Of a DNA stretch of 64,000 bases, positions 9,613 through 16,257 are shown piece after piece; position 1 is the stretch's first letter, and each line of letters starts with the position of its first letter. Position numbers and translations under genes: made by a program. This stretch comes from Lentisalinibacter sp037382365 (GTDB lineage: Bacteria > Pseudomonadota > Gammaproteobacteria > Steroidobacterales > Woeseiaceae). The stretch lies in contig JARRPZ010000002.1 of NCBI GenBank assembly GCA_037382365.1, positions 1 through 64,000 on the forward strand, written 5' to 3'. Below the pieces are notes generated by a model. The model searched no databases and had not been told where the DNA came from. It saw only the letters and a program-made list of their open reading frames with translations.

Positions 9613-9626
9613 GGGTCGGGCGACCC
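9613..9626. other. 14-bp palindrome upstream of map
   Basis: GGGTCG GG CGACCC is a perfect 6-bp inverted repeat with a 2-bp centre, between the divergent map and rpsB starts. It could be a protein-binding site or chance in GC-rich DNA. No known operator consensus is recognised. Confidence 0.3.
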
Positions 9627-9654
9627 TGATTCCGGGATTTCGCCCGCCGCTCCG

Positions 9655-9683
9655 TTGTTGGAGGAAGCGACCTATGGTATAAA
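9655..9683 (+). promoter_or_regulatory. Predicted sigma-70 promoter of rpsB-tsf
   Basis: TTGTTG (9655-9660) and TATAAA (9678-9683) are separated by exactly 17 bp. A GC-rich stretch follows the -10 element, as is typical for growth-rate-controlled ribosomal promoters. Transcription would start near 9690, giving a leader of about 115 nt before the rpsB ATG. Confidence 0.75.
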
Positions 9684-9689
9684 GCGCGC

Positions 9690-9804
9690 GCCTGCTAGGC
9701 AATGCAGAAGTAAATCCACACATGCACCGACACGGTCCGCCGGGTGCCCCGCCTGAAAAGGGGTTGCGTACCGGGGTGCATGGAGGCTCAACCCAGGAGA
9801 CGAC
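9690..9804 (+). promoter_or_regulatory. rpsB 5' leader with pseudoknot-capable pairing (probable S2 autoregulatory element)
   Basis: Two crossing complementarities can be read directly. CATGCACC (9721-9728) pairs with GGTGCATG (9775-9782), 8 bp. GGGTTG (9761-9766) pairs with CAACCC (9789-9794), 6 bp. The order A-B-A'-B' makes an H-type pseudoknot. A small hairpin CGGG-TGC-CCCG (9741-9751) lies inside. The second helix abuts the AGGAG ribosome site (9795-9799), so its formation could affect initiation. Repression of rpsB-tsf by ribosomal protein S2 through the mRNA leader is established in gammaproteobacteria; that this element does the same here is inference. Confidence 0.6.
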
Positions 9805-10836
9805 ATGACTGACGTTACCATGCGCCAGCTGCTGGAGGCTGGTGTTCATTTCGGGCATCAGACCCGTTACTGGAATCCGAAGATGGCTCCGTACATCTTC
9901 GGTGAACGCAACAAGATCCACATCATCAACCTCGAGCGCTCGCTGCCCATGCTGCGAGAGGCGGCCGCGTACGTGAAGGCGCTGGCGTCGGACGGCGGTA
10001 CGGTGCTCTTCGTGGGCACGAAGCGCTCGGCGCGGGAGGCCATCCGCGCGGAGGCGCAGCGCTGTGGCATGCCATTCGTGAGCTATCGCTGGCTCGGCGG
10101 CATGCTGACCAACTTCAAGACCATCAAGGGCTCGATCAAGCGCCTCGGCGAGATCGAGACCATGAAGGAAGACGGCACGATGGAGCAGCTCACGAAGAAA
10201 GAGGGTCTCACCCTCGAGCGTGAGCGCGAGAAGCTCGAGCGCAGCCTCGGTGGCATCAAGGACATGAACGCGTTGCCCGACGCGCTGTTCGTGATCGACG
10301 TCAATCACGAGGATATCGCCGTGGCCGAGGCGCGGAAACTCGGCATCCCGGTGGTCGCGATCGTCGACACCAATTGCTCGCCGGACGAAATTGAACACCT
10401 GGTTCCCGGCAACGACGACGCCATGCGGGCTATTCAGCTCTACACCGCGGTCATCGCCGATGCCGTGCTGGACGGCAAGGCCTCCGCACCGGAGGCGGTG
10501 CTGGGGGAGGACGACTTCGTCGAGCTGGACGAGGAAGGCCGGCCCAAAAAGGTGGCCCACAAGAAGGGAACCGCCAAGAAGAAGACGAAGAAGAAGCCCG
10601 CCAGGAAGAAGGCAGCGGCGAAGAAGGCGGAGCCGGCGCCGCCGGCCGTCGACGCCCAGCAGGCCGAGCCCGCAGCGGAGCCGGCCCCTGCAGAAGGGGC
10701 AGAGCCGGAAGCCGGGGCCGCAGCGGAAACGGTCGCCGAGGAGCCGGGCAGGGAAGCCGGAGCAGGCGCCCCGCCACCGGAGGAGGTCGCCGAGAGTGCC
10801 GAGGCCGACGAGGCCGCCGAGAAGAAGGAAAGCTGA
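9805..10836 (+). CDS. rpsB: 30S ribosomal protein S2 with long charged C-terminal extension
   Basis: Residues 1 to about 230 are a normal S2 (MRQLLEAGVHFGHQTRYWNPKM, then SYRWLGGMLTNF near residue 93 and ALFVIDVNHEDIAVAEARKL near 160). E. coli S2 has 241 residues; this one has 343. The extra roughly 100 residues form a low-complexity tail: first lysine/alanine-rich (KKGTAKKKTKKKPARKK), then proline/alanine/glutamate-rich to the end. The reading frame is open throughout and the tail has strong third-position GC, so it looks translated rather than a frameshift. The AGGAG ribosome site lies 5 nt before ATG. It is the first gene of rpsB-tsf. Confidence 0.95.
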   Translation: MTDVTMRQLLEAGVHFGHQTRYWNPKMAPYIFGERNKIHIINLERSLPMLREAAAYVKALASDGGTVLFVGTKRSAREAIRAEAQRCGMPFVSYRWLGGMLTNFKTIKGSIKRLGEIETMKEDGTMEQLTKKEGLTLEREREKLERSLGGIKDMNALPDALFVIDVNHEDIAVAEARKLGIPVVAIVDTNCSPDEIEHLVPGNDDAMRAIQLYTAVIADAVLDGKASAPEAVLGEDDFVELDEEGRPKKVAHKKGTAKKKTKKKPARKKAAAKKAEPAPPAVDAQQAEPAAEPAPAEGAEPEAGAAAETVAEEPGREAGAGAPPPEEVAESAEADEAAEKKES

Positions 10837-10880
10837 GGCGCGAGGCAATGACGCGCCGACGATTGTTGAGTATTCACCGG

Positions 10881-10917
10881 GTGCCGGATGATCCGCCGTC
10901 AGCGGCATCGCCGGCAC
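10881..10917 (+). terminator. Stem-loop between rpsB and tsf (possible attenuator)
   Basis: GTGCCGG (10881-10887) pairs with CCGGCAC (10911-10917), and an inner CCGC/GCGG stem (10893-10896 with 10902-10905) forms within it. No T-run follows, so full Rho-independent termination is unlikely. It may reduce readthrough or protect the upstream mRNA. tsf starts 22 bp later. Confidence 0.4.
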
Positions 10918-10939
10918 TGACGAGACGAGGTAACAGGCG

Positions 10940-11809
10940 ATGGCTGTAACGGCAGCGATGGTAAAGGAACTGCGCGAGCGCACCGGCGCAGGCATGATGG
11001 AGTGCAAGAAGGCACTGGTGGAGACCGACGGCGATCTGGATGCCGCCGTCGAGTTCCTGCGCAAGTCCGGCCAGGCCAAGGCGGACAAGAAGGCCGGTCG
11101 GGTAGCTGCAGACGGCCGCGTGGTCATCGCCGCCGGCGAGGATGCGGTCGCGGTCGTCGAGGTGAACTCCGAGACGGATTTCGTCGCCAAGGACGAGAAT
11201 TTCGGCAATTTCGCGCAGAAGGTGGCGGAACTCGTACTCGCCCGCCGCCCTGGCAGCCTCGACGACCTGATGGCTGCCGACCTGGACGGCCAGAGCGCCG
11301 AGGAGGCCCGCAAGGCCCTGATCGCCAAGGTCGGGGAGAACATCGGCGTGCGTCGCTTCGCGCTGGTGCCGGCGGACGGCAATACCGGCGTCTACAGTCA
11401 CGGTGCGCGGATCGGCTCCGTCGTGGTGCTGAAAGGGGGCGACGAGGAACTGGCCCGGGATATCGCCATGCACGTCGCGGCGACGAATCCGGCATGCATC
11501 AGCGAGCAGGATGTAGACCCCGCGCAACTCGAGTCGGAGAAGCGCATCCTCACGGAACAGGCCCGGGACAGCGGCAAGCCGGCCGAGATCATCGAAAAGA
11601 TGGTGGAGGGACGCCTGCGCAAGTGGCTGTCCGAGATAACGCTGGTCGGCCAGCCCTTCGTCAAGGATCCGGATGTCACCGTCGGCAAGCTGCTGGACAA
11701 GGCGGGAGCGACGGTGGAGCGCTTCGTGCGCTACGAGGTCGGCGAAGGCATCGAGAAGAAGGAAGAGAATTTCGCCGAAGAGGTGATGGCCCAGATCAAG
11801 GGCGCCTGA
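10940..11809 (+). CDS. tsf: Translation elongation factor Ts
   Basis: Guanine-nucleotide exchange factor for EF-Tu. The 289-residue product has the N-terminal UBA-like domain with the signature LRERTGAGMMECKKAL near residues 10-27 and the core contact TDFVAKDENF near residue 80. The length matches E. coli (283). It follows rpsB by about 100 bp with an intervening stem-loop, the conserved two-gene operon. The GAGGTAACAGGCG stretch before the ATG provides a ribosome site. Confidence 0.97.
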   Translation: MAVTAAMVKELRERTGAGMMECKKALVETDGDLDAAVEFLRKSGQAKADKKAGRVAADGRVVIAAGEDAVAVVEVNSETDFVAKDENFGNFAQKVAELVLARRPGSLDDLMAADLDGQSAEEARKALIAKVGENIGVRRFALVPADGNTGVYSHGARIGSVVVLKGGDEELARDIAMHVAATNPACISEQDVDPAQLESEKRILTEQARDSGKPAEIIEKMVEGRLRKWLSEITLVGQPFVKDPDVTVGKLLDKAGATVERFVRYEVGEGIEKKEENFAEEVMAQIKGA

Positions 11810-11852
11810 TCGCAGGGCGAGCGTCCAATGGCCTCACCCGTTCCCGGTAGGA

Positions 11853-11858
11853 TAGAAT
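11853..11858 (+). promoter_or_regulatory. Possible -10 element for pyrH
   Basis: TAGAAT lies about 100 bp before the pyrH ATG in the 150-bp tsf-pyrH gap. No good -35 is seen at the right distance, so this is only a candidate. Confidence 0.35.
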
Positions 11859-11960
11859 CGTGCGGCGCCGCGAGCGCAGGGCCGTTCGTATCGGCACATC
11901 GGTATCCCGGCGGGACTCCGGGGCGCCCGGCCGCCAGCCCTCGGGGGGATCTCACCAGCC

Positions 11961-12683
11961 ATGCCTGACGCCGAGACCGGTCTGAATCGCATTCTCCTCA
12001 AGCTGAGCGGCGAGGCACTGCTCGGCAGCCTGGATTACGGCATCGACCCGGAGATCATCAATCGCATTGCCGCGGAACTCCGCGACGTGCATGAACTGGG
12101 CATCGAGGTCGGCGTCGTCATCGGCGGTGGCAACATCTTCCGCGGTGCCGGGCTCGCCCGGGCGGGCATGGACCGTGTCACCGGCGACCACATGGGGATG
12201 CTGGCGACGGTGATCAACGCGCTGGCACTGCAGGACGCACTCGAAAGGCTGGGAGTCTATGCCAGGGTCATGTCGGCCCTGCAGATCCACGAGGTCTGCG
12301 AGGACTACATCCGTCGGCGCGCCATCCGGCATCTGGAGAAGGGACGGGTGGTGATCCTCGCCGCCGGCACCGGTAACCCGTTCTTTACGACGGACACGGC
12401 CGCGAGCCTCAGGGCGATCGAGATCGGAGCGGACATGTTGCTGAAGGCGACCAAGGTGGACGGTGTCTACAGCGCCGATCCCGTGACGGTGCCCGACGCA
12501 CGGCGTTACTCGTCCGTGTCCTACGACCAGGTGTTGACCGAGAAGCTGAACGTGATGGATGCGACGGCGATCGTCATGTGTCGCGACAATGGTCTGCCAC
12601 TCCGGATTTTCGACCTGACGCGTCCCGGCGCACTGCTGCAGGCGGTGCGCGGCGAGGACGTGGGCACTCTCGTCACGAATTAG
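11961..12683 (+). CDS. pyrH: Uridylate kinase
   Basis: Phosphorylates UMP to UDP in pyrimidine nucleotide synthesis; bacterial UMP kinases are amino-acid-kinase-fold hexamers. The 240 residues match the family (241 in E. coli). Motifs: RILLKLSGEALLG near the N-terminus, VVIGGGNIFRG near residue 55, GTGNPFFTTDTAA near 136 and KVDGVYSADP near 165. It lies between tsf and frr, as in nearly all gammaproteobacteria. Confidence 0.97.
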   Translation: MPDAETGLNRILLKLSGEALLGSLDYGIDPEIINRIAAELRDVHELGIEVGVVIGGGNIFRGAGLARAGMDRVTGDHMGMLATVINALALQDALERLGVYARVMSALQIHEVCEDYIRRRAIRHLEKGRVVILAAGTGNPFFTTDTAASLRAIEIGADMLLKATKVDGVYSADPVTVPDARRYSSVSYDQVLTEKLNVMDATAIVMCRDNGLPLRIFDLTRPGALLQAVRGEDVGTLVTN

Positions 12684-12711
12684 GGCCAACGATCAGCGGA
12701 GATTTCAACGA

Positions 12712-13269
12712 GTGATACAGGACATCAAGAAAGACGCAACCGAGCGCATGAAGAAGAGTGTGTCTGCCCTGCAGCAGGAGCTGACGAAGCTCCGCACCGG
12801 GCGCGCTCACACGAGCCTGCTGGATCACCTGCACGTTGAGTATTACGGGGCTGAAGTGCCACTGAATCAGGTGGCCAACGTCGGGGTGGAGGACTCGCGC
12901 ACGCTCACCGTGTCTCCGTACGAGAAGCAGATGGTGCCGGTGGTGGAGAAAGCCATCATCAACTCCGACCTCGGACTGACGCCGGCGACCGCCGGCACGG
13001 TCATACGGGTACCGCTGCCACCCCTGACCGAGGAACGCCGCAAGGACATGATCCGGATCGTTCGTCACGAGGCGGAGGGAGGCCGCGTCGCCGTGCGCAA
13101 TATTCGACGCGATGCCATCCACCATCTCAAGGAGCTGCTGAAGGACAAGGACATCAGCGAGGACGACGAGCGTCGGGCCGAAGAGGCGATACAGGAGCTC
13201 ACCGACAAGTACGTCGCCGAGATCGACGCCGTGCTGGCGGACAAGGAAAAGGAACTCCTGGAATTCTGA
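12712..13269 (+). CDS. frr: Ribosome recycling factor
   Basis: Splits post-termination ribosomes together with EF-G. The 185-residue product is exactly the family length. Motifs include KLRTGRAHTSLLD near residue 27, LRTGR-type RNA-mimic helix residues and RREEIRK-like ending (TEERRKDMIRIVRHEAEGGRVAVRNIRRD) in the long three-helix bundle. It starts with GTG 28 bp after pyrH. Confidence 0.96.
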   Translation: MIQDIKKDATERMKKSVSALQQELTKLRTGRAHTSLLDHLHVEYYGAEVPLNQVANVGVEDSRTLTVSPYEKQMVPVVEKAIINSDLGLTPATAGTVIRVPLPPLTEERRKDMIRIVRHEAEGGRVAVRNIRRDAIHHLKELLKDKDISEDDERRAEEAIQELTDKYVAEIDAVLADKEKELLEF

Positions 13270-13290
13270 GGCGTCTGCAGTCCCGATCTC

Positions 13291-14037
13291 ATGAGTGATC
13301 AGCACATCAGCAATCCGGATTCCCTGCCGCGCCATGTCGCCGTGATCATGGACGGCAACGGTCGCTGGGCGCGACGCCGAGGTCTGCCGCGCCGCCTGGG
13401 TCATCGTGCCGGGATCGCGCCGGTGCGCAGCACGGTCGAGACCTGTGGCAAGCTCGGCATCGACTATCTGACCCTGTTCGCCTTCTCCAGCGAGAACTGG
13501 TCGAGGCCGCGGGAGGAAGTCACCGGACTCATGCGGCTGTTCGTGGAGTCGCTGCGACGTGAAGTCGACGAACTGCACGAGAACCGGGTTCGGCTGAGTT
13601 TCGTCGGGGCGCGGGAGCGTCTGCCGGTAAACCTCGTGCGGCTGATGGGCGAAGCGGAACGTCGTACGGCCGGCAACGACGGCCTGCGCCTGATCATCGC
13701 AACGGCCTATGGCGGGCGCTGGGATATCGGGCAGGCGGCCAGGGCGCTCGCGGCGGAGGTCGCCGAAGGCCGGCGCAGCGTGGAGTCCATCGATGAGAGC
13801 GCGGTGGAATCGCGCCTCGCGCTCGCTGGCTGCCCCGATCCGGACCTGCTGATACGGACCGGCGGCGAACGCCGCATCTCCAATTTCCTGCTCTGGAACC
13901 TGGCCTACACGGAGCTGTTCTTCAGCGAGACGCTCTGGCCGGACTTCGACTCAGCCGAACTCTACGAGGCATTCGCCTATTTCGCGCAGCGCAAGCGCCG
14001 TTACGGCCGTACGCCAGAACAGCTAGAGGTCGGCTGA
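13291..14037 (+). CDS. uppS: Undecaprenyl diphosphate synthase (cis-prenyltransferase)
   Basis: Condenses eight isopentenyl diphosphates onto farnesyl diphosphate to make the C55 carrier for peptidoglycan and O-antigen. The 248-residue product shows the cis-prenyltransferase signature HVAVIMDGNGRWARRRG (catalytic Asp near residue 17), FAFSSENWSRP near 68 and the C-terminal DLLIRTGGERRISNFLLWNLAYTE region. Its need for isopentenyl diphosphate matters here because MEP genes normally found close by are missing. Its stop overlaps cdsA by 1 base. Confidence 0.96.
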   Translation: MSDQHISNPDSLPRHVAVIMDGNGRWARRRGLPRRLGHRAGIAPVRSTVETCGKLGIDYLTLFAFSSENWSRPREEVTGLMRLFVESLRREVDELHENRVRLSFVGARERLPVNLVRLMGEAERRTAGNDGLRLIIATAYGGRWDIGQAARALAAEVAEGRRSVESIDESAVESRLALAGCPDPDLLIRTGGERRISNFLLWNLAYTELFFSETLWPDFDSAELYEAFAYFAQRKRRYGRTPEQLEVG

Positions 14038-14834
14038 TGCTGCGCCAGCGTGTCGTCACCGCGGTGATCGCCGTTGCGCTGATCCTGCTGGCGCTCTTCG
14101 TGTTCCCCCGGTCGGTGACCCTGGTGTTGCTGGGTGTCCTGATCCTCGCCGGCGGCTGGGAGTGGTCGGCGTTCCTTGGCGCACAGGGCGCGAACCGCGC
14201 TCTATTCCCGGTCGTGCTGGGCGTTGCCATCGCCGCCGTATGGTGGGCGGTGCCCGAATACGTACCGCTGGTGCCGGTGCTGCTGACGGCGCTCTGTTTC
14301 TGGATCGTCGCCGGCATCCTGGTGCTCCGATACCCTGTGCCGGTGTCGCGCGGGCTGGTCTGGCTGGGTGGCCTCGCGATCCTCGTTCCGGCCTATCTCG
14401 CCCTCGGCACGCTCTACGTACGCCAGCCACTGGGACCGCAGATACTCCTGTTCGTGCTGGCGGTGATCTGGTCCGCAGACATCGGTGCCTATTTCGCCGG
14501 CCGTCGCTTCGGCCGGGTGAAGCTCGCTCCCCGGGTGAGTCCCGGCAAGACGTGGGAGGGCGTGATCGGTGGTGTGCTCGCTGCCAGTGCCGTCGCGATC
14601 GTCGGCGCCTGGTGGTTCGGCATCCCGTACGGTGTCCTCGTGCCCCTGTCCGTCGCAGCCATGCTCCTGTCCATCGTCGGCGATCTGACCGTGAGCCTGT
14701 TCAAACGCTCCGCCGGCGTGAAGGACAGCGGTCATCTGTTCCCGGGGCACGGCGGAGTGCTGGACCGCATCGACAGCGTGGCCGCGGCAGCGCCCCTGTT
14801 CCTGCTGATGCTGACGCTGCTGGAGCTGCCGTGA
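14037..14834 (+). CDS. cdsA: Phosphatidate cytidylyltransferase
   Basis: Integral membrane enzyme that makes CDP-diacylglycerol from CTP and phosphatidate, the branch point of phospholipid synthesis. The 265-residue product has about eight hydrophobic segments and the family signature near residues 205-240 (SLFKRSAGVKDSGHLFPGHGG followed by LDRIDS). It overlaps uppS by 1 base (TGATG). In most gammaproteobacteria dxr comes next; here the following gene is rseP after a 151-bp non-coding gap. Confidence 0.95.
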   Translation: MLRQRVVTAVIAVALILLALFVFPRSVTLVLLGVLILAGGWEWSAFLGAQGANRALFPVVLGVAIAAVWWAVPEYVPLVPVLLTALCFWIVAGILVLRYPVPVSRGLVWLGGLAILVPAYLALGTLYVRQPLGPQILLFVLAVIWSADIGAYFAGRRFGRVKLAPRVSPGKTWEGVIGGVLAASAVAIVGAWWFGIPYGVLVPLSVAAMLLSIVGDLTVSLFKRSAGVKDSGHLFPGHGGVLDRIDSVAAAAPLFLLMLTLLELP

Positions 14835-14952
14835 GCGGAGGACGCAGCAGCGCAGAACCGAGGCGCGGCGCCGCCTGCGGGAACCCGTGCCACCCGCTAT
14901 GGTCTGTTCTGCCTGAGGGCGGGCGCAGGCCGGGTGCGGCCGGTCCATCCCT

Positions 14953-14958
14953 TATACT
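14953..14958 (+). promoter_or_regulatory. Possible -10 element for rseP-bamA
   Basis: TATACT lies 28 bp upstream of the rseP TTG start, in the cdsA-rseP gap where dxr would be expected. No good -35 hexamer is seen 17 bp upstream. Nothing else recognisable lies in this 151-bp gap. Confidence 0.4.
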
Positions 14959-14985
14959 CCGACCCGGCTTTGCGAGGAGCGCTCA

Positions 14986-16257
14986 TTGGGCACGATCCTG
15001 ACATCGACGGTAGCCTTCATATTCGCGATCAGTCTCCTGATCGCCATCCACGAGTACGGCCATTACCTGGTCGCCCGGCTGTGCGGTATCAAGGTGCTCC
15101 GCTATTCCATCGGCTTCGGCAAGCCGCTCTGGGGCATCCGGCGGGGCGCGGACGACACGGAATACTGCATCTCGGCATTGCCACTCGGCGGCTACGTGAA
15201 GCTGCTGGACGGTCGTGAGGCGGAGATCGCGCCGGAGGACCAGGGCCGCGCGTTCGATCAGAAGAGCGTCCCCCAGCGCATCGCCGTGCTGTTCGCTGGT
15301 CCGGCCTTCAATTTCCTGTTCGCCATCGCAGCGTACTGGCTCCTGTTCGTCCAGGGAGTGGCCGTGGTCGCGCCTGTCGTCGGCGAGGTCGAGCCGCAGT
15401 CCTACGCCGCCGAGGCGGGCCTGGCGTACGAGGACGAGGTGCTGACCGTCGGCGGCAGGGAAGTCATCGGCTGGGAAGATACCCTCATCAGTCTGCTGGG
15501 AGAGATGGTGGACGACGGGCGCGTACCGCTGAAGGTTCGACGTGCCGACGGCAGCACCGACGACCTCCTCATCGACGTCGGGAGCGATGCCGCCCGACTG
15601 ACGGAGCCGGGCCTGTTGTTCGACGGTCTCGGCTTTCGGCCGTGGTCGCCCCCGGTGGTCGTCGGGCAGGTGACGCCGGACAGTGCGGCGGAGGCGGCCG
15701 GCCTGGCATCGGGTGATCGCATCGTCGCCGTCGACGGCGAATCGGTAGCCACTTGGCGGGCACTCACCGAAGCGGTGTCACCGCGTCCGGGCGAGAGCGT
15801 CGCTATCACCTATCGCCGCGGCGCGGAGACGCATACGGTCGAGACCACGCTCGGCGCGGTGGAACAGGACGGCGAAGAACGCGGCATGCTCGGCATCAGT
15901 AATCGTGTCGAACCGTCGGACCGCCGCGTGAGCGTGCGTGAGTACGGGCCCTTGGCCGCACTGGGCGAGGCCACGCGAAAGATGTTCGATACCACCGCAT
16001 TCACGGTGAAGATGCTGTTCCGGATGGTGGTCGGCGACGTCTCCCTGAAGAACATCAGCGGTCCGGTGAACATCGCGCAATACGCCGGTTCGTCGGCGAG
16101 CGCCGGCAGCGAATACTTCATCGGCTTCCTGGCGATCGTCAGTATCAGTCTCGGGGTCCTGAACCTCCTGCCGATCCCGATGCTCGACGGCGGCCAGATC
16201 GTTTACCAGACGGTCGAGTGGATAAAGGGCAGCCCGCTGTCGGAGCGTGCACACCTT
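14986..16257 (+). CDS. rseP: Intramembrane site-2 protease RseP, 3' end missing
   Basis: Site-2 zinc protease that cleaves anti-sigma factor RseA within the membrane. Motifs: zinc-binding HEYGH near residue 22, two PDZ domains (about residues 125-205 and 215-300) and the third zinc ligand motif LPIPMLDGGQ near 400. It starts with TTG behind a GAGGAGC site. Family homology stops at residue 424 (SERAHL). About 28 more residues including the last membrane helix are expected. Instead the open frame runs on to 16656 as an out-of-frame reading of bamA. Since rseP is normally essential, a deletion in the assembled sequence is the likeliest reason. Confidence 0.88.

Noticed and set aside
5219..9682. 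Very long open frames (632 and 852 codons) on the plus strand
   Set aside because: They are antisense to dapC, glnD and map, whose proteins show complete family motifs. High GC removes stop codons from the opposite strand.
10555..10830. Frameshift or pseudogene in the rpsB tail
   Set aside because: The frame stays open with consistent codon use and ends with a normal stop; a low-complexity extension is the simpler reading.
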